Origin: Gracilinema caldarium
GTDB taxonomy: Bacteria; Spirochaetota; Spirochaetia; Treponematales; Breznakiellaceae
NCBI RefSeq assembly: GCF_029265695.1
Contig: NZ_JAJUHW010000012.1
Span: forward strand, 1 to 64,000
DNA: 64,000 bases
Direction: 5' to 3'
Positions 16,456 through 25,745 of the stretch are shown here, one piece after another. Each line of letters starts with the position of its first letter. Within the stretch, counting starts at the first letter, position 1. Both the position numbers and the translations under genes were made by a program. The notes beneath the pieces are model-generated. The model was not told the DNA's origin. It made no database searches and worked only from the letters and a program-made list of their open reading frames with translations.

Positions 16456-18147
16456 ATGAATAAACCAGGCAAGCTACCCAAAACCCTTTTAGTATTGATT
16501 TTTCCCCTATTAGCCGTTGATTTGTGGGCCGCACCAGTGCGGATAGCGGTAAGCGATTTTAATGTTGTATCAGACAATCCTAAATTAAAATACATAGGTA
16601 AAGGTCTATCAGAGATGATAGCCGTGGATCTTGCAGCTGCCAAAACGATTCAGCTCATTGAACGAGAAAAACGGGATGAAATCCTTGCGGAAATGGAATT
16701 CTCATTATCCGGAATCGCCGATGAGTCTTCACTGCTTAAAGCAGGACAACTTTTAGCTGCAGGTTATATTCTTTTTGGCGAAATTATCGATATGGACAGT
16801 ACCGTACTCGTGTCCTGTAAATTAGTCAACGCAGAAACCTCCGAAATCACATGGCAAGATAAATACACAGGCCCACTTTCTGACTATGACAGCATCAGCC
16901 GCAAACTTGCACATTCAGCTCTTGTTGGTCTTGGGTTCTCTGAGGCTGTTGCAGCACAGCCTATACAAAAGGCAAAACCAGCAGTAAGTTCCGAACAGAA
17001 AGTCAAAGCTATATTGGCCTTCTCTAATGCTGTCGATGCCTTTGATAAGAAAGATTCGGAGACTGCTAAGCAACAATTATCGGTTATCAAAGCGATAGAT
17101 CCGCAAAACCCCGCAGTATTGGCATATCTGGCAAAGTTGACCCCGAATACGGCAAAATTTAAAATTCTCATGGATTCCTATATGTCCTACCAAAACCCAG
17201 CATACCTAGGAATTATAAAACAAGATAGTTTCCACTTTGCCGTATCAATGCCGGTCATCCCAGTTTATTATATGCCCCTCATCGAAGGAATCAATTACAC
17301 AAATTACGGAGAAAATCGATATATTACAGAAACAGTAACGGTCAACCAATTTGGCTATGCTTTTCCTTTGAGTCAAAACATGGGCCTGCGCTTGAATATT
17401 CAAATGGATGATCTGGATGTCCGTACAACAGTGGGTTCTCCACCAATTAATAATTACAATGGCGGCCTTTGGGATGATCAATATGCACGTGGCGCATGGG
17501 GCGCCAATATGGACCTGGGAATTCGTTTGGGTACCAATGCTGCTTTTGGAATAGGAGGAGCTATTTATCTACGATCAGATACAGACACCAATCCTGTCGC
17601 TCCTTTTATAAAAAATAGCGGTACAACATGGTCAATAAATGGTGGCTTTCTTGTCAAAACTTCAGATGATTCGATTATTTTTGATAGTCGTATCGGATAT
17701 ATTGCAGAAACCCAAGAACTGGTAGATTATGACACGTTTTTAATGACCGGCGAAACAAGACCATTTCCATTAGCGATTGAAAATAATCTAACCTTTTCTC
17801 TTGCTGGCAAAAAACTGTTTATTGCTATAAAAAATGTAGACAATATAGCTCTTGATACCATGCTCATATCATCTACCCTCATGCCTGCTTTTGAATACTT
17901 TATATTTGATTGGCTTTCTTTGCGAACTGGTATCGAAGGAGCGCTTCTTGTCTCAAACAAAAACCCGGAAACAGGCTTTGGAGGCATGGCAGGCTTCACA
18001 ATTCGGATTATTCCCTGGGGAACCGATATAGATCTGAACCTTGCCTACAGAAATAGACCTTCCAGCGCGGTTGTTGGTTATCTATACCCCGATTTCCTTT
18101 TCTTGCTGAATATTAATAGAAACGGACTCGTAAAGAAAAGCCGATAA
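16456..18147 (+). CDS. Exported CsgG/FlgO-like protein with C-terminal outer-membrane barrel-like region
   Basis: 563 residues. A signal peptide ends about residue 25 (DLWA-AP). Residues about 27-160 form a CsgG/FlgO-like domain: VRIAVSDFNVV, KYIGKGLSEMIAVDLAA, IQLIEREKRDEIL, AGYILFGEIIDMDSTV and SCKLVNAETSEITW. A helical linker (about 175-255) with alternating acidic and basic residues follows. The last 300 residues are rich in Tyr, Gly and Asn with alternating hydrophobic strands, as in outer-membrane barrels. The fusion suggests a periplasmic assembly factor attached to a membrane anchor. Function unknown. It stands alone, with its own promoter and terminator. Confidence 0.75.
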   Translation: MNKPGKLPKTLLVLIFPLLAVDLWAAPVRIAVSDFNVVSDNPKLKYIGKGLSEMIAVDLAAAKTIQLIEREKRDEILAEMEFSLSGIADESSLLKAGQLLAAGYILFGEIIDMDSTVLVSCKLVNAETSEITWQDKYTGPLSDYDSISRKLAHSALVGLGFSEAVAAQPIQKAKPAVSSEQKVKAILAFSNAVDAFDKKDSETAKQQLSVIKAIDPQNPAVLAYLAKLTPNTAKFKILMDSYMSYQNPAYLGIIKQDSFHFAVSMPVIPVYYMPLIEGINYTNYGENRYITETVTVNQFGYAFPLSQNMGLRLNIQMDDLDVRTTVGSPPINNYNGGLWDDQYARGAWGANMDLGIRLGTNAAFGIGGAIYLRSDTDTNPVAPFIKNSGTTWSINGGFLVKTSDDSIIFDSRIGYIAETQELVDYDTFLMTGETRPFPLAIENNLTFSLAGKKLFIAIKNVDNIALDTMLISSTLMPAFEYFIFDWLSLRTGIEGALLVSNKNPETGFGGMAGFTIRIIPWGTDIDLNLAYRNRPSSAVVGYLYPDFLFLLNINRNGLVKKSR

Positions 18148-18172
18148 AACAATTTTACCTGGCATGACCTAG

Positions 18173-18209
18173 CTGTTTGCAGAAATACATCAAGCAGTTC
18201 TGCAAACAG
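18173..18209 (+). terminator. Hairpin terminator between convergent genes
   Basis: A perfect 12-bp stem (CTGTTTGCAGAA at 18173-18184 paired with TTCTGCAAACAG at 18198-18209) with a 13-base loop, followed by a weak T/A-rich tail. It lies between the CsgG-like gene and the convergent LarA-like gene and probably serves both. Confidence 0.7.
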
Positions 18210-18226
18210 TTAGGTTTTAAAAAATC

Positions 18227-19588
18227 TCATTCTCCAAATCTTCTTCTTTCTGCCCAAAGTCCTAAAGCAGGATTGGGTACAAAGAAGATCCGCTCCCCAT
18301 CAGGAAGGGTATTCCACCCCAGGGTCAGCTTCTTAATGTCATAACGGTCCATCGCTTCGTCGAGGTCTCCCCACTGGTACCCGACGGACTCTATTTCTTC
18401 CCGGCTCACCCCCGGACCCGGACAATAGCGGACCGTAAAACGGTCCTCGCTTGAACCATGAATGAGGTGGGCTGCAGCGCTCAGGGCTTCACTCAGTTCC
18501 TCGTCCGCTTCTACCCGGCGCCGAATTTCTGCCGCAGGCCGGTAGCCGTGCTTACGTATCAGGGCATCGATGCCGTGGTCTTCGCCGAAACGCTCAAGGC
18601 CCGGCGCCAGTATCAGGAGTTCCCCCCCATCAGCCATGGCCATCCGGGTCCGGTAAACAGCCTTGTTTCCCAGCCATGTAGTGCGGAATTCCTCAGGTTC
18701 CAGATACACCACGGCCTTTTGAATAGGTTCGTCCAATAGATCCACATTGACCTGCCGGGCAAGGGCTGCCGCTTTTTCAAAGCAGGATCTGCCAAAGCCG
18801 ACAAAGAGGCCCCGGACCGCGAGGGAACCCCGGGACTTACCCGTACGGCGGGCTTCTTCTTCACTGCGGCTACCCACCACCGTAAGGGCCCACAGTATGG
18901 GGGGGAGCAGGTTCCCGAAACGGCGGTAGCCCTCATCAAAAAGGGCTCGCACCGGGGTATTCACCCGGCCCATCATCCGTTCCATTCCGTAAGCCGCGCC
19001 GGTAAAGTGGCTTTTATCGATCGCTTCCTTACCGCCGGTCCCCACAAAAAGGTTCTTAAGGTGGTTTGCCATACCGATGACTTCATGGGGAACCACCTGC
19101 CCCAGAGAAACAATGAGGGAGTATTCTTCTTCCAAAATAGCCTTGTTTACCTGTACCGGCCAGTCAAAACGAACCGCCCCCTCGGCGGTCTTTTCTACCC
19201 AGTCAGCTTCAAGGCGGCCCAGGGTCAGCACGTCCCGGCGCCAGTCATGCCCGCGGAACTTGGAAAGAGGCGTTCCGGGGAACATACGGCGCAACTCCGC
19301 CTCGGTCATGGGCATATGGGTCCCCAGCGCGGGCATGACCATACCAAGCCGGTCTCCTGCGGGGGATGAGCTGAGGATACGGCTTGCAATATCGGTTAAA
19401 AAACCCGCCCGGGAATGAAACCGGGTACCGTCAGGAGGCAAAAGCGCCACCGGCCCGGTCCGCACCCGCTCCAAAGCCTTTTGTAAGGCCCAGGAAAAAT
19501 GAGCATCAATATCCTCATCCGATAGATCCGCATCCGATCCGCCCAGCTCAAGGAGAAGCAGGTCATCCTGGGCTTCGATCAATCTCAT
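18227..19588 (-). CDS. LarA-like protein (nickel-dependent racemase superfamily, DUF2088)
   Basis: 453 residues resembling the lactate racemase LarA family. It shows [13 protein letters not shown] in place of the usual DPTRP loop, [20 protein letters not shown] (family GTHRPMT), GHDW near the usual HNW, and [27 protein letters not shown], where LarA binds its nickel-pincer cofactor. LarA needs LarB, LarC and LarE, none of which is here, so the substrate and cofactor are open. The start overlaps the phosphofructokinase stop by four bases (ATGA). The same-operon link to glycolysis suggests a role near lactate or a sugar-acid epimer, which is inference. Confidence 0.78.
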   Translation of the reverse strand: MRLIEAQDDLLLLELGGSDADLSDEDIDAHFSWALQKALERVRTGPVALLPPDGTRFHSRAGFLTDIASRILSSSPAGDRLGMVMPALGTHMPMTEAELRRMFPGTPLSKFRGHDWRRDVLTLGRLEADWVEKTAEGAVRFDWPVQVNKAILEEEYSLIVSLGQVVPHEVIGMANHLKNLFVGTGGKEAIDKSHFTGAAYGMERMMGRVNTPVRALFDEGYRRFGNLLPPILWALTVVGSRSEEEARRTGKSRGSLAVRGLFVGFGRSCFEKAAALARQVNVDLLDEPIQKAVVYLEPEEFRTTWLGNKAVYRTRMAMADGGELLILAPGLERFGEDHGIDALIRKHGYRPAAEIRRRVEADEELSEALSAAAHLIHGSSEDRFTVRYCPGPGVSREEIESVGYQWGDLDEAMDRYDIKKLTLGWNTLPDGERIFFVPNPALGLWAERRRFGE

Positions 19589-20955
19589 TGTGTTTCCTTC
19601 CCCTGTTTTACCCCCAGGGCATCACTTAAGGTCTTGCTGTTGACCATCAAAATAGGCTGATGGGTTGCTTCGAGGGTATCCCGCCAGAGGCTTCCTTCAG
19701 GATCCACATGGTTACGGCGAGATACTGCTACTTTTGTGGGAAGATGGACAAACTCATTGTTCACCAGTCCTATGAGGACCTTGGTCTTTCCTGCCATGGC
19801 AGCATGAACCGCTGCGTTGCCGAGGCGCTCGCAGTAAATAGAGTCCACCGGTTCGGCCGGAGAAGCCCGGATCGTATAGCTCGGATCGATGTATTTAAGG
19901 TTGATTTCTTTTCCCTTAGCATCAAAATAGGTCTGAATTTTGTCCCGGAGGTAAATACCCACGTCGGCGAACTTCAGGTTTCCCGACGCATCGGTCTTTG
20001 CATCCTTTACCAGCTGGTCCTGCAAGGCCCCTTCTGCAACTACGATGACTGCATGCTTCCGCTTTTCAAGCCGTTTTTCCAAATGGGCTAAGAGACCGTT
20101 GGGCCCCTCGATATCAAAGGGCACCTCTGGAATAAGCACAAAGTTCACTTCATGGCTTGCAAGAGCCGTATGGGCAGCAATAAAGCCCGACTCCCGGCCC
20201 ATCAATTTAACAAGCCCGATACCGTTAATCTGCGAGTGGGCTTCCATGTGAGCCGCAGTAACCGCTTCTACCGCCTTAACTACCGCAGTATCAAAACCAA
20301 AGGACTTATCGATAAACGAAAAGTCGTTATCCACCGTTTTCGGGATCCCCACCACAGCAATTTTCAGGTTGCGCCGGGTAATTTCGTTGGCGATATCCAA
20401 AGCGCCCCGCTGAGTACCGTCACCACCGATGGCAAACAGGATGTTAAGATTGAGCCGCTCGATTGCATCAACAATTTCGGTAACCTGTTTACCGCCACCC
20501 CGGGCCGTCCCCAGAATGGTACCGCCGATTTTATGGATATCATCCACAATATCCGGGTCCAGGGGCTTTATATCAAAACCATATTCGGGGAGGAACCCCT
20601 TGTAACCATATTTAATACCCGAAATCCGCCGTACCCCATAGAGGTACCAGAGGGCTCGGACAATGGCGCGGATGACATCGTTGAGACCGGGACAAAGACC
20701 GCCGCAGGTTACAATTCCCGCATGGACATGGTTCGGCGAAAAGTAAATCTTTTCCCGGGGACCAGCCTTTTCGAACACCATTTTGCGTTCAACCTTGGGC
20801 TGCTCCCCCAGCTTTACTTCCGACCGGTAACGAACAAATTCATCATCACTGACATAATTGGCAATGAAATCTCCCGAAATCCGGGACAGACTAATGGGCG
20901 AATCGATGGTACGTTTTCCAAGATCCTCGACGGTAAAATCAAAGTCATCACTCAT
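19585..20955 (-). CDS. 6-phosphofructokinase, plant-like/TP0108 group
   Basis: 456 residues with a 75-residue N-terminal extension before the core. The nucleotide loop reads GGLCPGLN, and the phosphate-donor motif is GGDGTQRGA (177-185). Gly rather than Asp at the last position of GGDG is the feature that goes with ATP use, whereas PPi enzymes have GGDD. The substrate loop is GIPKTVDND (203-211); Lys here is shared with PPi-type and plant ATP enzymes. [12 protein letters not shown] completes the site. ATP is therefore the likelier donor, but assay is needed. It is the first gene of a two-gene unit with the LarA-like protein, with AAGGAGG upstream. Confidence 0.92.
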   Translation of the reverse strand: MSDDFDFTVEDLGKRTIDSPISLSRISGDFIANYVSDDEFVRYRSEVKLGEQPKVERKMVFEKAGPREKIYFSPNHVHAGIVTCGGLCPGLNDVIRAIVRALWYLYGVRRISGIKYGYKGFLPEYGFDIKPLDPDIVDDIHKIGGTILGTARGGGKQVTEIVDAIERLNLNILFAIGGDGTQRGALDIANEITRRNLKIAVVGIPKTVDNDFSFIDKSFGFDTAVVKAVEAVTAAHMEAHSQINGIGLVKLMGRESGFIAAHTALASHEVNFVLIPEVPFDIEGPNGLLAHLEKRLEKRKHAVIVVAEGALQDQLVKDAKTDASGNLKFADVGIYLRDKIQTYFDAKGKEINLKYIDPSYTIRASPAEPVDSIYCERLGNAAVHAAMAGKTKVLIGLVNNEFVHLPTKVAVSRRNHVDPEGSLWRDTLEATHQPILMVNSKTLSDALGVKQGKETQ

Positions 20956-20993
20956 GGGGTCCTCCTTGGGGCCAAAAGTAAAATCCTTTTACA

Positions 20994-21023
20994 ATTATAA
21001 GTTTTCTGCTAGCACCCTTTCAA
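20994..21023 (-). promoter_or_regulatory. Promoter of the phosphofructokinase operon
   Basis: On the minus strand TTGAAA (21023-21018), 18 bases, consensus TATAAT (20999-20994), then a 38-base leader with AAGGAGG before ATG 20955. Confidence 0.65.
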
Positions 21024-21111
21024 TGGCATGCCAAAAAGTTAGACAAGACTGCCGAGCTTCCATGGGATGTTCATCAACAAAGATAGACCCGATATCCGGT
21101 CCTGGAGTATG

Positions 21112-21339
21112 ATGTTGATTATGGAAGATACTTCAGATCAGCTTGATGAACGGCTGGACCGTGTTGAAATTAAACTCGCCTACTTGGAAGATTTTCTTGA
21201 TCGGCTGCAGCTTGCAGTGCTGGAACAGGGCCGGCAGATGGATAAATTAAACCAGGAACATCGGGTACTCAAGGACAAAATACTTTTTCTTACCAAGGAA
21301 CTGGAAGAAATACCAAACCGTAAGCCGCCTCATTATTAA
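21112..21339 (+). CDS. slyX: SlyX family protein
   Basis: A short coiled-coil protein of about 75 residues. LDERLDRVEIKLAYLEDFLDRL and LAVLEQGRQMDKLNQEHRVL match SlyX, and the C-terminus ends PPHY, the family's hallmark. Function is unknown in the family. The start is uncertain: ATGs at 21109, 21112 and 21121 are all possible, and GGAG at 21104-21107 favours 21112. Confidence 0.8.
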   Translation: MLIMEDTSDQLDERLDRVEIKLAYLEDFLDRLQLAVLEQGRQMDKLNQEHRVLKDKILFLTKELEEIPNRKPPHY

Positions 21340-21343
21340 GAAC

Positions 21344-21372
21344 TTGAAGCTTCAATAGCTTATTGTTATACT
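21344..21372 (+). promoter_or_regulatory. Promoter of the NifU-C gene
   Basis: TTGAAG (21344-21349), 17 bases, TATACT (21367-21372). The leader runs about 55 bases to ATG 21437 and contains GGAGGAA. Confidence 0.6.
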
Positions 21373-21436
21373 AAACTTCTCTGGTCTATCATAGCAAAGA
21401 CTGAATATGACCTGTAACCGTACCACGGAGGAATAT

Positions 21437-21661
21437 ATGCTCGAAGAAAGAATTAAAGCTGCCCTGGAAGATGTCCGCCCCTCGCTTCAGGCCGATGGGG
21501 GGGATGTGGAATTTGTTTCTGTCAGCGAAGACGGGGTTGTCTCTCTAAAACTGGTGGGAGCCTGCGGTTCCTGCCCCATGTCCCAAATGACGTTGCGCAT
21601 GGGTATCGAAAAATACCTTAAAAAGGTAATCCCTGAAATTACTTCGGTTATCGGCGTCTAA
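21437..21661 (+). CDS. NifU C-terminal domain (Nfu-type) Fe-S carrier
   Basis: 74 residues starting [27 protein letters not shown] and carrying the CGSCPM motif that holds a bridging 4Fe-4S cluster. Nfu proteins deliver clusters to apo-enzymes. The start at 21437 fits the family N-terminus and follows GGAGGAA; a longer frame to 21407 is not supported. The next gene, a radical SAM enzyme that needs a 4Fe-4S cluster, starts 14 bases downstream, so a delivery role for it is plausible. Confidence 0.93.
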   Translation: MLEERIKAALEDVRPSLQADGGDVEFVSVSEDGVVSLKLVGACGSCPMSQMTLRMGIEKYLKKVIPEITSVIGV

Positions 21662-21674
21662 TTCAATTCTTGCG

Positions 21675-23648
21675 GTGACCCGGACTCCAACAAATAAATT
21701 TTTGCCAGTCTCCCGGAGCGACCTTGAAGAACGGGGCTGGGACTATGTGGACTTTGTCTTCGTTTCTGGTGATGCCTATGTGGACCACCCCTCCTTTGCG
21801 GCCGCAGTAATCGGCAGAGTGCTGGAAGCCCGTAGCTTTCGGGTGGGCATTATCACCCAGCCAGACTGGACCGATCCCACTTCCTATCTTGCCCTGGGCC
21901 TTCCGCGGCTTGCGTTCCTGGTCGGCGCCGGCAACATGGACTCCATGGTGGCCCACTATACGGCCAACCGGCGCAAACGATCCGACGATGCGTATACTCC
22001 CGGCGGCAAGGCGGGAAAGCGGCCCGATCGGGCTACGTTAAAATATGTAGAGGGTATACGGAGCGTCTGCAAGACCGTCCCCGTCATTATCGGCGGTATC
22101 GAGGCGAGCCTCCGCCGGCTTGCCCATTATGACTATTGGTCCGATAGGGTCCGCCGATCCATACTTCTGGATTCCAAGGCGGACCTGCTTGTCTACGGCA
22201 TGGGAGAGGCTCCGATAACCGAAATAGCCCGCCGCCTTGCCGCCGGGGAAAACATCCGCAGCATCACCAATGTGCGGGGGACCTGCGTCTGGACCCACGG
22301 CGAACCAGAACTCGGCAGCACAGAGGCGGTGAGACTCCCCGATTTCGACCTGGTCTCCCGGAACGATGAGACGGGTCGCCGGGCCTTTGCGGAACACTTT
22401 ATGCTCCAAAAGGAACATGCGGATCCCCTTTCGGGAAAGGTGCTCCTCGAAAAGACGGACCATCGCTGGGTGGTGCAGAATCCGCCGCCCCTGCCGCCCA
22501 CCGCACAAGAACTCGATGCCATATACGAACTTCCCTACACCCGGCAGGCCCATCCCCAATACGAAAGTGCCGGGGGTATCCCGGCCCTCCAGGAAGTGGC
22601 CTTTTCTTTGGTTTCGAGCAGGGGCTGCTACGGGAGCTGCTCCTTCTGCGCCATAACGTTTCATCAGGGCCGGGTGGTGCGGGGACGGACTCAGCAAAGC
22701 CTTATCCAGGAAGCGAAAGAGCTCCGGAACCTGCCGGGCTTTAAGGGCTATATTCACGATGTGGGTGGACCAACGGCTAACTTTTATAGACCACCCTGTC
22801 CCAAACAGGCCAAAGGTGGCGCCTGCAGCACCAAGGAATGCCTTTCCCCCCAGGTCTGCCCGGCCCTTAAGGCAGACCATCGGGAATATCTTGAAGTTCT
22901 CAAGGCACTCAGGGCCATTCCTGGTATTAAAAAGGTCTTTATCCGTTCAGGCATTCGCTTCGATTACTTACTGTATGACAAAACGTCAGGGGGCAGATTC
23001 CTCGAAGAACTCTGCGCCTACCATGTGTCAGGCCAGCTTAAGGTGGCCCCGGAACATATTTCGGACAGGGTGCTGGCAGCAATGGGGAAAAGCGGCAACC
23101 GGGTCTATGAGACGTTCCGCCGCCAGTTTGAGGAAACGAACCGCAAGCTGGGTCTTAAACAGTACCTCATTCCCTATTTTATTGCGAGCCATCCCGGTTC
23201 AGATCTCTTCGCAGCCATAGAGCTTGCCGAGTATATTAAAAAGACCGGCTTTGTCCCCGACCAGGTACAGGACTTTTATCCCACACCGGGGACCCTTTCG
23301 ACCGTCATGTACTATACGGGTCTTGACCCCCGTACCATGGAGCCCATCTATGTGCCCCGGGGCGAACGGGAACGGAAACTGCAGCGAGCCCTCCTGCAAT
23401 TCGATAAACGGGAAAACTGGCCATTGGTGCTGGAAGCTTTGCAAGAGGCGGGACGGGAGGATTTAATCGGCCGAGGTCCTCACTGTCTCATACCAGATAT
23501 ACGAAGCGTCGGGAAGAATAACAGGGAAATTAGATCAGCAGGGGGCACAAAAAAAAGTGAGCTCCGGTCAGGAGGAGGAAACCGACCGGAGCTCCAAAAT
23601 AACCAAGCCGCACGCCCTCGTCATAAGGGTAAACAGCATAAGCCTTAG
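21675..23648 (+). CDS. YgiQ family radical SAM protein
   Basis: 657 residues, GTG start. The N-terminus contains GWDYVDFVFVSGDAYVDHPSFA, the YgiQ signature, then a cobalamin-binding-like region. The radical SAM cluster cysteines are at 318, 322 and 325 (SRGCYGSCSFC). PGFKGYIHDVGGPTANFY and GQLKVAPEHISD are conserved in the family. The last 60 residues are a basic low-complexity tail rich in Arg, Ser, Gly and Asn. The family's reaction is unknown. It follows the Nfu gene by 14 bases and ends 17 bases before convergent trpA. Confidence 0.93.
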   Translation: MTRTPTNKFLPVSRSDLEERGWDYVDFVFVSGDAYVDHPSFAAAVIGRVLEARSFRVGIITQPDWTDPTSYLALGLPRLAFLVGAGNMDSMVAHYTANRRKRSDDAYTPGGKAGKRPDRATLKYVEGIRSVCKTVPVIIGGIEASLRRLAHYDYWSDRVRRSILLDSKADLLVYGMGEAPITEIARRLAAGENIRSITNVRGTCVWTHGEPELGSTEAVRLPDFDLVSRNDETGRRAFAEHFMLQKEHADPLSGKVLLEKTDHRWVVQNPPPLPPTAQELDAIYELPYTRQAHPQYESAGGIPALQEVAFSLVSSRGCYGSCSFCAITFHQGRVVRGRTQQSLIQEAKELRNLPGFKGYIHDVGGPTANFYRPPCPKQAKGGACSTKECLSPQVCPALKADHREYLEVLKALRAIPGIKKVFIRSGIRFDYLLYDKTSGGRFLEELCAYHVSGQLKVAPEHISDRVLAAMGKSGNRVYETFRRQFEETNRKLGLKQYLIPYFIASHPGSDLFAAIELAEYIKKTGFVPDQVQDFYPTPGTLSTVMYYTGLDPRTMEPIYVPRGERERKLQRALLQFDKRENWPLVLEALQEAGREDLIGRGPHCLIPDIRSVGKNNREIRSAGGTKKSELRSGGGNRPELQNNQAARPRHKGKQHKP

Positions 23649-23664
23649 GAAGTTACAATTTTTT

Positions 23665-24519
23665 TTAGCCGCCAATAATCTCCTGGGCCCGTTCCCGTAC
23701 TAAGGACCGGATAGCTTCGTTCCGCACGCGGCTCGAACCCTGGAAGGAACCGCTGCGGACAACCCTATGGGCTTCCACAGCATCCGCAATGGCATCCACA
23801 AAAACCGAGCCCGCCACCACCGCATGCACATGGTCTGCCACCTGCAGGGCCTGGGCATGGCTTCGGATTCCAAAACCCCCGAGCACCTTGGATCCCCCCG
23901 AAGCACAGAGGGATAAAAACTCCTTGGTACTTTCACTAATTTCGGTAGCCTGCCCGGTAATGCCGGTCCGCAGGGCCGCGTAGAGGTAAGACCGGCCCAG
24001 GGCCGCCATTGTCATGAGCCGCTGCCGTGACATGGACGGGGCCGCCACAGGCACCGCGCTGATCGGCCCTTCTGTACTCCCAGCGGAAGTCCCGTTGTGA
24101 GCGCTGTGAGCGCTGCTAGCATAAGCAGCGCAGGCCGCCGCCAAACCTTCATCGCAATCAAAGGGGAGGTCCGGCACAATGAGAGCCCGGACCCCGGCCT
24201 TTCCAGCCTTGTGAACAAAAGTCTCCACACCGGGACTGGCCACCAGGTTCGCATAGGCCATAACAAAAACAGGAATCTCTGGATAACGCCGCTTAAGTTC
24301 ATCAACTAGACGAAACGCATCGGACACCGAAAAACCCGCAGCTAATGCGGCCGAACAGGCAGTCATTATACTTTTGCCGTCGGCGCTCGGATCGCTAAAG
24401 GGTATCTGGACCTCAAAATATTTGGTCCCCGCCTCTGCCAAGGCCTCCGCCGCCGCAAGACAGCCTTCAGGATCCGGGTAATTGGCCACAAGATGCGCCA
24501 TAAGAGTAATCGGTTTCAT
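23665..24519 (-). CDS. trpA: Tryptophan synthase alpha chain
   Basis: 284 residues; the enzyme cleaves indole-3-glycerol phosphate to indole, which is passed to TrpB. Catalytic Glu36 (FEVQIPFSDP) and Asp47 (ADG) correspond to E. coli Glu49 and Asp60, and RTGITG and GGFGI build the phosphate site. It is about 16 residues longer than usual because of an Ala/Ser/His/Gly-rich insert near residues 130-155 (SAHSAHNGTSAG). The DNA there holds a 9-bp tandem repeat and an 8-bp inverted repeat. The start overlaps the trpB stop by ATGA. It is the last gene of the operon. Confidence 0.96.
   Translation of the reverse strand: MKPITLMAHLVANYPDPEGCLAAAEALAEAGTKYFEVQIPFSDPSADGKSIMTACSAALAAGFSVSDAFRLVDELKRRYPEIPVFVMAYANLVASPGVETFVHKAGKAGVRALIVPDLPFDCDEGLAAACAAYASSAHSAHNGTSAGSTEGPISAVPVAAPSMSRQRLMTMAALGRSYLYAALRTGITGQATEISESTKEFLSLCASGGSKVLGGFGIRSHAQALQVADHVHAVVAGSVFVDAIADAVEAHRVVRSGSFQGSSRVRNEAIRSLVRERAQEIIGG
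24096..24131. repeat. Tandem 9-mer and palindrome inside the trpA insert
   Basis: TGTGAGCGC occurs twice in tandem at 24096-24113. It is followed by an inverted repeat GCGCTGCT (24110-24117) and AGCAGCGC (24124-24131) with a 6-base loop. It encodes the Ser-Ala-His part of the insert and keeps frame. Confidence 0.85.
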
Positions 24520-25745
24520 TGGAGAACCTCCAGTTCACGCTGCAAAAAGGCTTTCCATTCCCGGGGCCGCAGGAGAGGCGCCGTGATAAAAAGGTCCTTA
24601 TCGCCCCGGCCAGACATATTCACCACCACGGTTTTCCCCTTAGGAAGGGAGCGTACCAGATTGATGGCCGCAGCTCCGGCATGGGCACTTTCCAGGGCAA
24701 ATACGACGCCCTCGTTCCGTGCAAAGAACTGAAGAGCCTCCAGGGCTTCCCGATCCGTGGCCCGGCGGAACTCAAGGCGGCCCGAACGGCCCAGGGCCGC
24801 AAGCTGGGGACCGATGCCAGGGTAATCGAGGCCCGCGGAAATCGAGTGGGTCTGGCCCACCTGGCCGTCTTCGGTAAGAAGAAAGCGGCTCTTGTAACCA
24901 TGGACTATGCCGGTGCGGGCCCCTTCGCCGCTCATGCGGGCCGCGTGGTTCCCCGCTTCGGGGCCTCGGCCCCCTGCTTCTACACCTACGAGGCGGGGAG
25001 TTTCCTGATCCAGATAGGGCTCAAAAAAACCAATCGCATTAGAGCCGCCCCCTACGCAGGCCACAAGGGCATCGGGCTCACGGCCAAACTCTGCAAGCTG
25101 CTGCTGTACTTCCCTGCCCACCACAGACTGGAAGGTCCGGACCATATCAGGGTACGGAGCAGGGCCCAGGGCGCTGCCGATTATATAGAAGGTATCCTCA
25201 AAGGAAGCAGCCCAGTCCCGGAATGCCTCGTTTATGGCGTCCTTCAGAGTCCGGGAACCGCTGTGAACCGGGACTACCTGGGCGCCGAAGAGTTCCATGG
25301 TAGCCACATTAGGCTGCTGGCGGTCCACATCCACCGCACCCATGTATACAGTGCAGGGGAGCCCCAGTTTGGCGCAGGCCGCCGCCGTGGCAAGGCCGTG
25401 CTGGCCCGCACCGGTCTCGGCGATGATCCGCTTTTTACCCATCCGCTTGGCCAGCAAGGCTTGCCCAATGGCGTTATTTATCTTGTGGGCACCGGTGTGG
25501 GCCAGCCCCTCCATTTTTATAAACAGGTCCGCACCGCCAAGAAGTTTCGAAGTATGCTCCGCATAAAGGAGCGGCGTCGGCCGCCCGATAAACTCATGCC
25601 TGAGCCGCGCAAGTTCCTGCTGAAACGCCTGGTCTCCCAGAGCTTCATAAAAGGCGGCCTCTATCTCTTCTATGGCCCGCAGGAGCACCTCCGGAACATA
25701 CCGGCCACCGTAGGGTCCAAAATATCCCTTATCACTGTTCATCAT
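24516..25745 (-). CDS. trpB: Tryptophan synthase beta chain
   Basis: 409 residues of the TrpB1 type, joining indole and serine. The PLP lysine lies in HTGAHKINNAIGQA. ETGAGQHG binds the serine carboxylate and CVGGGSNAIG binds the PLP phosphate. SAGLDYPGIGPQ is the COMM-region hallmark of alpha-partnered TrpB. Start and stop both overlap neighbours by four bases (ATGA), so translation is coupled to trpCF and trpA. Confidence 0.97.
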   Translation of the reverse strand: MMNSDKGYFGPYGGRYVPEVLLRAIEEIEAAFYEALGDQAFQQELARLRHEFIGRPTPLLYAEHTSKLLGGADLFIKMEGLAHTGAHKINNAIGQALLAKRMGKKRIIAETGAGQHGLATAAACAKLGLPCTVYMGAVDVDRQQPNVATMELFGAQVVPVHSGSRTLKDAINEAFRDWAASFEDTFYIIGSALGPAPYPDMVRTFQSVVGREVQQQLAEFGREPDALVACVGGGSNAIGFFEPYLDQETPRLVGVEAGGRGPEAGNHAARMSGEGARTGIVHGYKSRFLLTEDGQVGQTHSISAGLDYPGIGPQLAALGRSGRLEFRRATDREALEALQFFARNEGVVFALESAHAGAAAINLVRSLPKGKTVVVNMSGRGDKDLFITAPLLRPREWKAFLQRELEVLQ

